A stretch of 50,689 nt of DNA from Cudoniella acicularis (GCA_013054445.1 JAAMPI010000219.1:1-50689); one strand, 5' to 3'. Positions 11,839 through 24,276 are shown, numbered from the stretch's first letter. The notes: generated from the sequence alone by a model not told the origin. Made by a program: numbers and translations.

Positions 11839-13347
11839 ATCCTAAATTCTAAGAGTTATACCCCGTAAATTCGCAATTCATAAGGGAGAGTAAGCAGCCT
11901 TCTTTCCCTTTTTATCTCTTTATATCGCATTAACACGTAAACTTGCAAAACGTCTCTTTCCTATGTAACGTGGTAAGCTTTACCTCCGTAAACAAGTACT
12001 TAAAAGGCTCACTGAATAAGTAGCAGGAGCTAGCAAGACAACTCTATTGGTCTACGCAAACGAGTACCAGCCGGTATGGCGATCCTTCTAGCGGGCCGCC
12101 TGTGGTGTTACAGCGGGAGCAGGGAGTTTAAGTTAAGGTTGCCGGCGTACGAATCAGCCAGTAAAAAAATCTCAACTTTAATCCGAAGCCCCTAAATATG
12201 TTCTTACATAACCTTGCCCCGTTTGCCTAGTAGGAAAAAGCCGAGAAAGAAATCTATTAAGTTGGAGAGCACTTTGTCAAAAGTAAAAATAAAACCCGGT
12301 AGAATATAACGCACGAGGTGCACACGCTTCAGGGGACGAACCCAGTTGTATCACAACACCCATCTGCCATGCCATCCATAGCGATTCCCAACACCTTGGC
12401 ACGACCGTTACGCATGCCAGGCCCTATAAACTTCTAAAGTAACCTCAACGCAACTTCTTTTAACTAGATTTAAACATATACCTTACTCTCCTTCCCAAAG
12501 GAAGAGTGCACGATACGAATAGCACGCTGGAGTTGAGGTTAAAATGCTGAAGATACCATATCGGTGATGTATATAGGTATCGGCAAGTGAATCTGGAACC
12601 GGTGAGTGTTTAAGTCGGCCGCCCTTATATCATGACCTTACTGAAGCAGCTAGGTAGGTCTTGGCATTGCGATACCCTAAATAGGTAATTAATTAATTAA
12701 TGTGTCCTCTTAATTCCAGATCTGACGCACATTTTATCTCGTACCTTCCTTCTACTGTCACCTATCCTTCATTGCTTCTACCCAGGTCTGCTCTACATTC
12801 GTCCCAACTCCTGACCAGGCCTAGCTAGTTGGCTACTTCCACACGGAGAGTCCCCAGGAAAGAAAGCTCAGACGAAGCTCGAATAGACTTTTATCAAACA
12901 CGAGTGCCTTCTGCACCACCTCGTCCCATGTTTTGTACTTCGTTTGCCTTACATGCGCTACCTACCGTTTTCGGTTTATGCTCGGATTGTCGGATTCGGT
13001 TTGATGAAGACAGGGAGTGTCATGCCGGCAATTTCGAAGCGTACTGATACCTTACTTCGTTGCCTCTTCCTCTGCCGCACTTCATCCTGCGGTTCTATTC
13101 CTCTTTTCGCACTTCCCACGTGATGAATTTCCTAGTTGTGTTGGGCTCATGTTATTTTGTGGGAGTAGACTATTTGTAGAAGGATTAAGGCATTCTTAAC
13201 AATACTCTCAATCAAGGACTTTTATAGAGGAATAAAAGAAAGTCGTTTACTCGTTAATTGAAGTTTTGAATGCATCTAGCTGAAGGAATTTGGTTTTCTA
13301 TACAACTATATATTCCTCCCATGAGTCCTGGAGGATGTGATAAAAAT
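11839..13347. other. Gene-poor stretch left of the cluster
   Basis: No gene can be supported. It includes a short ATTAATTAATTAATTAA tract near 12685. An open stretch at 12829-13047 has a Cys-x2-Cys pair but no proper start. The region probably marks the left border of the biosynthetic cluster. Confidence 0.5.
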
Positions 13348-15306
13348 TTATACCTGTACATCAATGCCTTGCATATTGCCTTCGGCACGCCAGGCTTCTA
13401 TGTGTGTAAGAAAATCCTCAATGCCATGACCCCAGAAACCAGAGCGTGCCATTATCATTTGCGCCTCGGGAGGCACGCGATCAATCCCGCCCTCGAGATT
13501 GATATAACTCGGCGTGCAGCCGATTATAGCTCCCATTGGCGCCGCTCGCATCAGCACTTGCATGGCCCAATCCTCAGTTGCGGCAGCGGTCGAAGCCACG
13601 GCAAAAGCTTTCCCATCGGCTTTACGCTTCGCTTCTGCTAGGATATACGCAGCGTGCTTCCCCAGGGCGTCGAGGTTAAAGAGATAGTTCGGGCTGGCCG
13701 AGGCCTGCCATGGTCCGGAAAGGAAGAGATTGGGAAAGTTATGATCAAGGACGCCGTGGAGAGTGGCCGGCCCGTTGCGCTCCCACTGCTGGGTCATCGA
13801 AAGGCCGTTGCGACCGGTGATGGTCAAGTTGGCTTTCTCTGCTGGCGTGCCGCCATAAGGCGAGCGGAAGCCGGTGGCGAAGATGATGACGTCGACGGGA
13901 TAGGACTCATCACCCACGACAATGGAGTCTGCGGTGAGGCGGTCGAGGCCTTTGCCGTCGGTATCAATGAGCGTCACGTTGCCTTGATTAAAGCTCGATA
14001 GGTATTCATCGTGGAAACAAGGGCGTTTGCACCACGATGGGTACCACGCCTTGAGCTTCTTTGCAATGGCCGGATCGGTGACAACTTGGTCCACGCGAGC
14101 GCGGATCTGGTTTTGTCGGGGCAAGTCGATATTGTTGAGAAGTTTTATGTATGCTGGGAGCTCCTCCATCGACTTCGGGCCAGCAGAGTTACCCGCAATA
14201 GCCGCCAATCCAATGGCGTGGGTCCATTGGTCGTCCACCAGGTTGATTGCAGGTTGCTTCTCGGTGGTGAAGTGCTGGTGGAAGTTCCTCAAGCGCTCGC
14301 GCTGCCATCCCGTGGATGTTGCTACCTCTTTTTGGAACCACTCGGGATCTGTCTCCCGCTGGTCGCGACGGTCGACGGCTGATGGGGTGCGCTGGACAAC
14401 ATAGAGATGCTTCGCCCAGCGCGCCAGATGAGGAACGATTTGGACAGCCGACGCCCCCGTCCCGATAATCGCTACCCGCTTGTCCTTCAACTTTGTGAGG
14501 GATGGGTCATCCTGCGATCCGCCGGTGATGGAATAGTCCCAACGGGCCGAGTGGAAGATTTCGCCTTGGAAGTCGGGAATCCCGGGTAATCCGGGAAGCT
14601 TCGGCCAATGCAGCACGCCGTTCACGGTTGCCATGAACCGGGCGTGGATGTTCAGCGTCTGCGGCAACACCCCTTTGCGCTTTTGGATAAGCTTTACTTG
14701 CCACTCCTTGGTCGCTTCATCCCACACTAGCTTCTCGGCTTTGGTGCAAAAGACAGCGCTGCCGGCAAAGTTCCACTTCTCGGCAACAAGATTGGCGTAA
14801 TTGCGGATCTCTTCGCCGGATGAATAGCGGTGTTTGGGCACGTAACCCGTCTCTTCCAGTAGTGGCAGGTAGCAGTAACTTTCGATATCGCACGTAAGTC
14901 CCGGGTACCGGTTGTAGTACCAGGTGCCACCGAATCCACCCGCGGGGTCAACGATGCGGATATCTTCGGGCCGGATACCCGCCTGGATCATACGCACAGC
15001 ATAAAGCAGCCCTCCAAAGCCGCCACCGAGGATAAGCATCTGGCACCGGTTGTGAGGGAACATTGTCCGGGTGTCCTTGACTGCTGCTGGATCGACCCAT
15101 GGATCTTCTTCAAAATGCCGGAACTTGTCCGAGAGGGAGATGTCGACGAACTGCTCGACTCCGTCATCACGTAATCTCTTCGCGCGCTCCTCGCCATAGC
15201 GCTTTTCGACCTGGAGTGCGTCGGTTCCGTCGACGCTCTCGTCGTGATAAGCCTGGGCTGAGGTCAACGTGCTGGCAGTATCCGCGAGGCTGCTTGGTAC
15301 AGACAT
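13348..15306 (-). CDS. Baeyer-Villiger monooxygenase (type I, FAD/NADPH)
   Basis: This is an intronless 652 aa protein. The ATG at 15306 gives an N-terminal extension of about 85 residues before the FAD site GGGFGG (about 94-99). It has GGTWYYNRYPG (126-136), the type I BVMO fingerprint FxGxxxHxxxWD as FQGEIFHSARWD (246-257), the NADPH Rossmann motif GTGASA (282-287) and the ATG motif IIFATGF in the C-terminal half. Such enzymes insert oxygen next to a ketone, making esters or lactones, or cleave rings. Its nearest neighbour in the cluster is the polyketide synthase, so the likely substrate is an aromatic ketone or quinone from that pathway. VdtE (viriditoxin) and AurF (aurofusarin) are known flavin monooxygenases beside synthases of this class. 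Enzyme class is sure; substrate is inference. Confidence 0.93.
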   Translation of the reverse strand: MSVPSSLADTASTLTSAQAYHDESVDGTDALQVEKRYGEERAKRLRDDGVEQFVDISLSDKFRHFEEDPWVDPAAVKDTRTMFPHNRCQMLILGGGFGGLLYAVRMIQAGIRPEDIRIVDPAGGFGGTWYYNRYPGLTCDIESYCYLPLLEETGYVPKHRYSSGEEIRNYANLVAEKWNFAGSAVFCTKAEKLVWDEATKEWQVKLIQKRKGVLPQTLNIHARFMATVNGVLHWPKLPGLPGIPDFQGEIFHSARWDYSITGGSQDDPSLTKLKDKRVAIIGTGASAVQIVPHLARWAKHLYVVQRTPSAVDRRDQRETDPEWFQKEVATSTGWQRERLRNFHQHFTTEKQPAINLVDDQWTHAIGLAAIAGNSAGPKSMEELPAYIKLLNNIDLPRQNQIRARVDQVVTDPAIAKKLKAWYPSWCKRPCFHDEYLSSFNQGNVTLIDTDGKGLDRLTADSIVVGDESYPVDVIIFATGFRSPYGGTPAEKANLTITGRNGLSMTQQWERNGPATLHGVLDHNFPNLFLSGPWQASASPNYLFNLDALGKHAAYILAEAKRKADGKAFAVASTAAATEDWAMQVLMRAAPMGAIIGCTPSYINLEGGIDRVPPEAQMIMARSGFWGHGIEDFLTHIEAWRAEGNMQGIDVQV

Positions 15307-16142
15307 CGCAACCGTAAAGCAACTGAAGCTGTAGGGTATGGTGATGGCGGAAAGACAGAAGGTTTCGACGTTATTATCGCTTTAGACAGCAAAATGTGCC
15401 AAAGTACATCTGCTAAAGATGCTCTCGATAGTTACGAGGAGTTAGAATGGACGTCGACGCCGAGCTTCTTGTCAATCCGTGGGAAAAGCAAAGCAAAGAA
15501 GAGCAAAGGGGAAAATCCTGAAGAGTGTGTGAGGGGGTCCTTGACAGGAGGGAATTGGCGTTTGGCGGCATAGGTTACAACCAACCCAAAGGCTGTCAAC
15601 AAGATGTTGGTATGCAGTCAGACTTACTTAAGCGTATCCAACGATCTCAAGTTGTCTCAAGATGTAGCAGTAAGTATTGTTTCATGAGAGGAGGCCCTGC
15701 AAACGACAGGAAAAAACGAGGAGCATTAAGACTTTCTTTCATACGCGGCATACAGGCGCAGGAACGAGGACAAGGATTGATTGGGGAAGGGGCCGAAGGA
15801 GATTCCTATATGTTGCAAAAAGGCACAGAAACGAAGCATCAGTTCATGAAGATGTAGAAAATATGTCGACTCGTGCTATAGGTTTGGTCGAGGAGAAGCC
15901 ATATGTGGAGACTGGAGTGTGCTGGTGGAGGATGAACGACGCAGGAAAAGTTTGGCATGGATGTCATGCATGCTGTAAGACAGGCGTAAGCGCCTCTGGG
16001 GTAAATTGACCTGGGGGCCATGTACACTGCGCCATCGTTCAGGCTGCTGTATAGCGGTGTGATGTGGATGGCAAGCATATTCCGGTTTGTCAAGAAGTCT
16101 GTCGTCAAACCCCTGTATGATGGCCCGTGTGCTCTGTGTCCC

Positions 16143-16423
16143 TTACGAACCCACCACCAGAAGCCTGTATACACTCGCCTAAATATTGCGCAAAATATTA
16201 ATAATCGCACAGGCCACCTTCTATAGAGTTATATCTAAACACAATGAAAAAAATCATAGAGCTGTTAAAAATTAGTTTAAATTAATAATTCGAGGTATCT
16301 CTTAATTCTAATAAAAATATCAATTAATTATTCTAATATTTATTACTAATATTTTCGATTTTGCAAGAGAAAAGATTTTAGCGGGTTTTCGTGTACACAG
16401 ACTTCTGGTGGTAGGTTCGTTAA
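16143..16423. mobile_element. MITE-like element, copy A (about 281 bp)
   Basis: The left end TTACGAACCCACCACCAG (from 16143) is matched by the inverted right end CTGGTGGTAGGTTCGTTAA (to 16423). The inverted repeats extend about 31 bp with two or three mismatches and one small gap. The interior is AT-rich and non-coding. TA at the ends suggests a Tc1/mariner-type target site. Its termini resemble those of copy D (ACGAR-CC ... CCAGAAG). Confidence 0.75.
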
Positions 16424-16667
16424 GAGGAAAACCAGTAAATAAAGGGAGCGAACGCTTCTAATCGATTAGCACTGTTTGGATCCTCAGGAGTTTCTACAGC
16501 TACGGGTGTATCCCTACACGTAATGTGCGGTGGTGATATAGAGGCTCGGGTGACATACCGCATAAACTCGCAAATATGAGAGGCCAAGTATATGTGCATG
16601 GCTGCGTATTTTTGAGCACTATGTGAGATATCTAGGGGTGCTGAAAGGTAATGACTAAACAGTACGC

Positions 16668-16924
16668 TTACGAGCCTGGTTAGATAAGTCTGGGTTTTCA
16701 GGGCATTTTACTAGTGAAACTAAATCGAAAAATCGTAAACTTTTAAAAGTTAGTGAATAGAAAGTATCATTAACCTTTATAACTCAAGATTACTAGATTT
16801 CATATTATAATTATTCCTGGTTGTTTTATAACTTTCAGGTGATCACGATAACTTTGATTTTCGGAAGCCTGAAAATCGCTTAAATATGCCCTAAAAACCC
16901 AGACTTATCTAACTAGGCTCGTTA
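16668..16924. mobile_element. MITE-like element, copy B (about 256 bp)
   Basis: The left end TTACGAGCCTGGTTAGATAA pairs with the right end TTATCTAACTAGGCTCGTTA-like sequence near 16904-16923, giving about 35 bp inverted repeats that include AGGGCAT and ATGCCCT. The core starts GGGCATTTTACTAGT, which is shared with copies C and D. It has no coding capacity. Confidence 0.82.
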
Positions 16925-17368
16925 CGTGCTAGGACTTACGCTAAGCGTCGAAAGATGCTTATTTTTAAAATATAATAACAAAAATATTCAATTAATGTTA
17001 TGGGGTTTTGTCGTGTGATAAGTACACAACTTTCCTATCAAGTGTACCAAGCAGTACGCAGGTAGAATACTTTCCAGGTCACGTCACGTGGGGTGCAGCT
17101 CAGGGGCTCGCTTATTCAGGGGTTGAGGGGTAACCCTTATCCCGCTTTTACTTGGAAATTTAAGCTCGGCAGAGTGTTCTTACCCTATCGTATTCTATTT
17201 GTTGCTAAGAAACCTAAAACAATAATAACAATCTAATCATCTTAACGCCTACTAACGTAATTTCAATTCCTTTCCTCCTTTAAGCATAGGTACATACATT
17301 TGAGGCTGCTGGTATCTTGTCCGTGTAGTGGATTAATGGGGCAGGGATGTTTGGTGACGATTTCAATT

Positions 17369-20300
17369 TCACAACTCCAAACCCCGCTTTATTAAAGCTG
17401 CCAATGGATGAACCTATTTAGAATGTTAGATATTATTCAAGAAAATGTGATTGACAGTCGACATACCTGTGGCTCGCGCATCATTGAAAAGTGATTCACG
17501 CCTGAGAGTTTGGTACAGGTGATGGAGCTCTTGGGAAGTATTTGGTCCCATCCATTATATCCAAAGTCAGTCCTGTTTTCCAACAGCCATTTCATAGATT
17601 TAGGATCATCTGATTGTGGTGGTGGTCTTGGGTCGGAAGGATTCTTGCAAACGCCGTCGGTTGCCCAGATAGCCAATACTTTCGGTGCCTTCTTCGGATC
17701 GATCGCCTTTGGCTTGTAGGCCGTCAGGGCCTTAATCGAGGCTTCGAAGTGAGGCAAGAGCCACTCCGGAGGGTCTCGACCGCCGCTTCCGAGCAAGCCA
17801 ATGTCGCCGAAGAATCGATGGAGTCTATGTGGAAGGGCTTCGAGATGGACAGGGCATGGGGAGTCGAAGAGAATAAGATTCTCGACTTTTTCACCCTGCT
17901 TAATGAGGTGTAAAACCATCTGATATGCTATCACTCCTCCTGCGGACCAACCTCCAAGGTAGTATGGGCCTTTGGGCTGGCGACGCTTGACCTCGTTGAG
18001 GAAAAGCTCGGCGACCTTCTCGATACTACAGGTGTACTTTTCAGGCGTAGTCATAAAGGGGCAGTTTAAGCCAAACATGGCAACGTTGTTGGAAATTCGG
18101 GGGATTGTGGCGTATGAAGTTGCTGAACCAGATCCATCGGGAATAAGGAAAAGAATCTTCTCTGCAGTCTTTGGATTACCCTGCATGAGAATAGACTGAG
18201 CTTGGGGGTAAGATGATGCTTCTGGGGTGGCAGCCGGAGATTGAGATTTTTGGTTTAGGTATACTTCAATGTCATTCATAGTTGGATGATCTTGAAAGAA
18301 GCTGGAGGTGAAATTGGCTCCCGTTTGCTCTCTCAGGCTTCCTAGAATCGAAATAGTCATCAATGAGTCCATTCCTAGACTGCCAAGGTCAACTCCGCCT
18401 GAGACCTCTTCAAGGGGCAAGCCCATCTGCTCCGAGATTGTTGCTTTAATAGTCGCGAGCAGACTATCATCGTCCGCTTCAGGAGTAGAAAGTGGTTCAT
18501 CAGTATCGGAACTGGCAGAGCTCAACAAGCTCCAGGGCGTTGTCGTTCCTTCTTGAAGTTCTTCAACAGAAGAGACAGACGCAATTGAAGTGCCAACAAC
18601 TGGATCGAGTTTCCCTTCGACGATATGAGCTGCTTTGGGGGCAGAAGCAGAGAGATGGGCTTTTAGTGCTTTGACTGTGGGGTATTGGAGAAAGATATCC
18701 CCGGGAACATCGAGATTCAACTCCTCTCTAAATTTACCTGCAATAGTCAAGGAGAGCAATGAATCGATACCAATTTCGGAAAACACGCATTCATCCTGGA
18801 GTTCTGAGATGTCCATTTCAGCTTCCTTGGCCACAATAGCCATTGCCTTAGTAACGAGTGACTCGGAATGGACATTTGCGATGGGCCTCGGCACAAAAGT
18901 CACGGGAGCAGCTGCGGTCTTTCGAGTCGGGGCAGATTTAGCCACGATAGTTGCGGGACGTTTGGTTGTCGATAGAGTTGGTGCACTAATAGAAGGCTTT
19001 GGTTCGGTTCGAGCCGTGAATTTTCCGTTAACAGGGGGTAGCAGGGTATTGAGAACTCTCCGAGGAATACGCTGGAACTTGAGGCCACCAACAACACCAA
19101 TGATAACATCACCCTCAAGAATGTAGACATCTCCAGCAAAGACATCCTTCCCGGCCGTTTGCATCTTGACATACGATCTGTATGTGGTGGAAGGACTGAA
19201 GGCCTTCGAGAACTTCATGTGTTTCCATCCGTGTGAAACGTAGACGGAGTTGCCATCCACTGCATCAGTTCCATTCATGATAAATCCAGAAAGATGAGCA
19301 AGACTATCAATCCAGTAAGGGCTGCAGAAGAAGTCGCCGTCCTTGTCTGTGGTTTGGAAGTTTACTACCGAAGTAGCTTCCAGTTCGGGAGTGTCAACAA
19401 TGACCTCTTGCATACCACGGAATTTCTCGCTGTAGTCGACAAATGTAGCAAATAGCTTGTAAGCGGTACCTCGCGATAGTTTCTGTGCAGATCCTTCGCC
19501 AACGGATTTCTGGAGGGAACGAATTCGACCTTTCACGAGGTATGCGATTTGCGACCATTCTGACAGCCACTCGTCCCCACCACTGCTGTATTTGACAATG
19601 CAGGTAGCGTGGTGGACAGTTTCCTTGCCGGAAGCGTCAATACTGAAATAGCGAAGCTCTGCCTGATTAGTACCCAGGTCGGTAGTAGCTGTGATCCGTA
19701 ACAATTGAGGCTCCTTCGTGCCCTTGGCGATGAGAGGTTTTACGACTTCCATGTTACACACATCCATGTGGATCTCCCGATCTCCAGAGACCAATTCTTT
19801 ATATAAATAATTGGCAACAGTGAGAGCTTGATCCGCATAAATAGACTATTGTAAATATTAGTAAGTTGCTTTGTTATTAGACAGCAGTTCTTGGGGCTTA
19901 CTGAAGGACATAAACAAGCGCCATTCACCAAATGTCCGGTGACGGCACTGTTCAAAATTGTCTCAGAAATGTCACTCTCAACGACCACTTTTCCCTTCAT
20001 GCCCTCGAAGCTTTCTTCGACGATACGGTGAACCGAAGTAGTTGATAATTTTGACTTGGGAGGTATGGCGGGCGCCGCCGGGGCCGTAATGTTAGCCCGG
20101 CCTTTTGTCAAGCTCCAATCACCTTCGTATTGGATCCAGTGGTTCTTCTCGTCAAAGCTGTAGAGCGGAAGATTTAAGAGCCGGTGGGATTGGTCGAAGT
20201 CTCTGTGGACTTCCGCCCAGTCAATGCGCAAGCCACCACGGAAAAGGGCCGCCAAGCTAGCTGCAATAGTCTTCCATGGGTCCTCGCTCTTGCAAAGTGA

Positions 20301-23300
20301 GGCTAATCCAAGATTTATAGAGGGGAGTGATGCTTTAATCATGTTGTTGCAAATTGGGTGAGGGCCGAGCTCAATCCAGACCGTCTTGTCATTGACATAT
20401 TCGGCGTTCCAGGCTTGCTGAAGAGCACCAAGGAAGTTGACCGGTTCTCTGGCATGACGGCACAGGTACTCGGCATTAAAATTATTAGCTTTTGTGTTTG
20501 ATTCCGCAACCACGCTGCTAAGAAGTGGAGAGATGACCGGTATTTTTGGGATGTGGAAAGTTGCACCTTGGGCAATTTCGCTGAACGATTCCAGAATAGG
20601 CTCGACTTGTGATGAGTGGAAGGCGTATGGAACATCCAGTATCATGCATTTAAGCCTAGCATGCTTAAGAGTTTCCGAGAGTTGGGCAATCTGTCCAACA
20701 GGCCCACAAAGCACAACCTCTTGTTTTCCGTTGATGCATGCTACCTCGAATGGCTTGCCATTAGCCGCTTGGTAGATAGAAGTGAGCTGACCTTTGACAG
20801 CAAGCATAGCGTGGAGTCCTGCAACACACTTTTCTTCCAACAACTTGGCCCTTTGACCAACTAGGTTAATGGTATCGCTAATGGAAAGGACACCTGCCGC
20901 ATTCAATGCAGCATACTCGCCCAGGCTGTGGCCAATAACCGCGGTAGGTTTGATGCCACAAGAACCCCAAAGCTTTGTTAGGGCCATTTGGATGCAGCAC
21001 AATGCGAGTTGGGTGACCACAGGCGAGAAATTCGTGCCTGACCCATCAATAGCAGGGATAATTGACGGAAACCCTGCGTTTATGGCCATGCTGTTCATTT
21101 GCTGAATGTTGCCACGGAAAGACGGAGAGTCCTGGTAAAGTGCCTTGCCCAGAGCAGGGTAGAAGGCGCCTTGGCCAGTGAACACAAATGCAACCTTAGG
21201 CTGAGTAGACGAGATTGGCGTGAAGGTTTGGTCAAGCGCTTCCTGGAGTTGGGTGCTCACTTCGAACAAGTTTGAAGCGGCGATAGCCACGCGGTATGGG
21301 TGGTGGGCCCTACGAGCAGTGGTAGTGTATGCGAGATCAGCAAGATCGATCTGTGGGTTCTTCTGGATATATTCAAGTAGGTTTTGTATGTTTTTCTTGG
21401 TTGATACAATTGACTTGGCCGATGAAACTATGACATGTTGTGATCGAGGATCAAAAAATGGCTTCTTTGGAACCACAGGAGCATCCTCGAGCAGCAACCC
21501 GGTATTTCCTCCTGCGGCACTGAAGTTGTTTAGGAAGGCCAGGCGTTTTTTTTCCTGGCTCGCGGATCCATGGTGTGTTATTGAAGGCAATCCTTACGTT
21601 GCGCTCCTCCATGTCAGGAGGCATGGCTGGGTTTATGGTCGTCTTGATTCCGACATGTCGAGGAATCATACTTTTCTGCAACATGAGTAGCAGCTTTACC
21701 AACGCTGTGATACCCGCCGCGGCTTCGCCATGGCCAACATTTGACTTGACAGCTCCCAAATACAGCGAGTTGTTTGGAGCACGTTGGCGATCCCTCGGCG
21801 CAAAGACGTCCATAACGCTCCTCGTCTCAGTTTTATCCCCTGCTTGAGTTCCAGTTCCGTGCATCTCGATGTAACTGACGTCGTGCGCGTCAATGCCGGC
21901 GTCGTAAAGAATGCTTTCGTAAAGGTAGGATTGGGCTCCGGCATGAGGGTGAGTGATCGATATAGCTTCCGCAGAATGGTTTGTAGCCGTGCCTAATATG
22001 ACGGCAAGAATATTGTCGTTATCTGCTTCAGCATCTTCTAATCTCTTTAGTACAACTGTTCCAATTCCATCGGCTCTGCAGTAGCCATCTGCATTTGCAT
22101 CGAAGGTTTTGCAGCCACCTGACTTTGAGAGGAACATGCCACGACTGAGACCAGCGAAAATATCAGGTGCAGTAAGGATATTTACGCCTCCTGCAAGGGC
22201 AGTGTCGCATTCTCCGGACCGCAGAGATGTGCAGGCAATTTGGATAGCTGCCAAAGAAGATGAACAAGCTAGAATGGTTCATTAGCATTCGCGGAAATTC
22301 TGAATTCATAATGAAATCAAGGGGAGCAGACTCACCAGTGTCAATACTATAACTCGGTCCGCTGAATTTAAAAAAGTAATTGATACGTCCAGGACCGAAG
22401 GCCCGCACACCGGCCGGAATGAAAAAAGTATCAATCCTCTGAGATATGTTGACTTCTCTCCAGTCGTCACTAGTCTGGCCATAGAAAGTTCCTACACGAG
22501 ATACGTGTGATGACGGTGTACGGTTTGGAACAAAACCAGACATCTCAAGTGCTTCTGCGGCAGTGACAAGGGACAATCGGTGCATGGGATCAGTCTGAGC
22601 AGCTTCTCGTGGAGACATACTGAAGTACCGGGCATCGAATAATCCTGGATTTTCTATAAAACAGCCGTATTGTGTATGACTCGTGTTTAACTTTTTGCCA
22701 GTGGGGTCATAATGAGTCTCGACATCAAAGCGGTCCTTGGGAATAACTTTGTGGACGTCGAGGCCTTCCTCAAGAATCTTCCACAGTGCCTCTATGCCCA
22801 CCTTGCCTCCAACCTCCCCCGGAAAACGGCCTGACATACCAACTATCGCTATTTTGGAGTTGGAGAACTTTCCTGAAGCCTGAGGGACAGTGGCAAATCC
22901 AGTTGCTATATCCTGTAAAGAAACCTCAAATCCAGTACTTAGAAAATATCAGTATAAGCCCAGTGACTATCAAGAGTCCCTCATACCTAATTCGTAACTT
23001 TGCAGCAACACCCCGTGACACATGGTCGGTGCCCAGTGAGAAGACGACGCATTGCCGTGAGGAATATTTTTGAAAGTGAGAATGTATGCCCTCTAAGCAC
23101 TTGTCCCAGTGCAGTGGCTGTTTCAATATCTCAGTGACCGCTTTTTGTAAGAGCAGATCTGGGTGAGAATAAGTCAGAGGCTCGCCACTCCCAGTTGACA
23201 AAACCACTCTGGAGGGGTTCCATGGTTTTGCCTCATCGGTCCATAGTCCTATAATTTCTTGGACATCCGAATCATTATACAGAAGTGGTGCATGATACGG

Positions 23301-24132
23301 GCCATCAACTGGAATCTCAAGTGGCTTCGACCGTCTGAAAAACTCTGCCTCCGTGACTAGTTCCTTCAGTTGGACAGGTGCACCACTTATCGTGACTGTG
23401 CTTTTGCTCACGGCACTTATATATGCCTGGCTGTTAATGGAGGTTTTCTGTATTGTTGTTAGACTAAGAGCACAATTGTCTCTGATCTGTAAGTACCTTC
23501 TTATCGTAGAATGCCTTAAGTTCTTTCTCAACAGCCTCCGGTTGAACATACTGAATAACCATTGACCAGTTCTCTCGATTATCACGACTTGGTTGAATCT
23601 GGGAAGAGACTTTGCTGACAATGGCTCCAGTTCTAAAAGCCACTCTCACAGCCTTGATGGCAAATGGTATGATTTCTACCATTGATGGTGCTGAGGCGAC
23701 AGCCACTGCAGACAGAAGGCCGATTCCCAAACCTAAGATACAAGCATGGTCACGGGCTGATTGGGTACCTGGTCGTGTCTCAAAATAACTTGTAAAGTTT
23801 AGCCATTCGCCACCAAAATGTAAATGGGTAATTTACTCAATAAAAGTTGCCAATTGAACAACACAAAGCAATGCCGCGCTGATGGCTGGATTTGATCTTC
23901 CATCTTGCTGATATCTCTCTGCTAGATCAAAAACTGTTGTAAAAGCTGGGATATCGTCTCTGATCGCTCGTGGCTGGCGACCGAGTTCTTCTCTAAGTGC
24001 AGCCTTAACCTTGTCCAGGAAGTATCCGAGGAGGGCTGTCTTATCTTTTCGATGGTTGATGCGTCGTAATGCTGATAATAACTCGGTTTGATCCCCAAAG
24101 AGCACAACGCTGCACGTCACGTTCTTCGACAT
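17369..24132 (-). CDS. Non-reducing polyketide synthase (SAT-KS-AT-PT-ACP-ACP-TE), one frameshift
   Basis: Seven exons are deduced: 24132-23837, 23788-23497, 23447-22987, 22937-22336, 22268-19902, 19845-17467 and 17413-17369. Introns are 48-67 bp, all with GT...AG ends. Length is about 2,146 aa, the size of wA/PksP/PKS1-type synthases that make YWA1 or T4HN. Landmarks by rough residue: SAT near 120; KS from about 378, DTACSSS about 550, [27 protein letters not shown] about 998; [11 protein letters not shown] about 1327; ACP serines in GIDSL (about 1702) and GMDSL (about 1831); TE GWSAG about 1972 and NHFS about 2125. The SAT motif reads GLGIG, where GXCXG is usual. The frame shifts by one base at an 8-A run on the coding strand (21546-21553) between KS and AT; the exon sum is one base over a multiple of three. 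It shares a 685 bp divergent promoter with the FAD oxidase. Confidence 0.9.
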
Positions 24133-24276
24133 CGTAGCTAGAGTGACAAATTTCAAAACACTTCAAAATATGGAATCAGACCACTTGAGACTGGCTACAT
24201 ATACAGGTCTTCATGGATTATGCTCCCACTATGGAAGCTCAGGGGGTCCCTGGTCATTCCCACGCGCAGGAGGATT

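Larger units (their letters stand above)
15307..17368. other. AT-rich intergenic region with two MITE-like elements
   Basis: This region lies between the start of the monooxygenase gene and the 3' end of the synthase gene. Overlapping 110-codon frames at 15525-16009 carry no motif and are not called. From 16200 the sequence is very AT-rich. It contains two inverted-repeat elements annotated separately. A TCACGTCACGTGG palindrome-like site lies near 17079. Confidence 0.5.

Noticed and set aside
12061..12130. GC-richer stretch that looked like part of an rRNA gene
   Set aside because: I could not match it to any conserved rRNA segment, and it is not flanked by one.
12829..13047. Open stretch with a Cys-x2-Cys pair that resembles a small zinc-binding protein
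   Set aside because: The frame begins with TTG right after a stop, and the first ATG leaves under 50 codons.
15525..16009. Two overlapping 110-codon plus-strand open frames upstream of the monooxygenase
   Set aside because: No motifs and no splice pattern; the overlapping frames look like chance openings in the promoter region.
22938..22986. Alternative acceptor (TTTACAG near 22915) for the intron after the third synthase exon
   Set aside because: Joining there creates an in-frame stop, while the acceptor at 22938 keeps the frame and restores the KS leader.
24133..24156. Longer N terminus for the polyketide synthase starting at 24156
   Set aside because: The codon at 24156 is TTG; the ATG at 24132 gives a normal SAT start.
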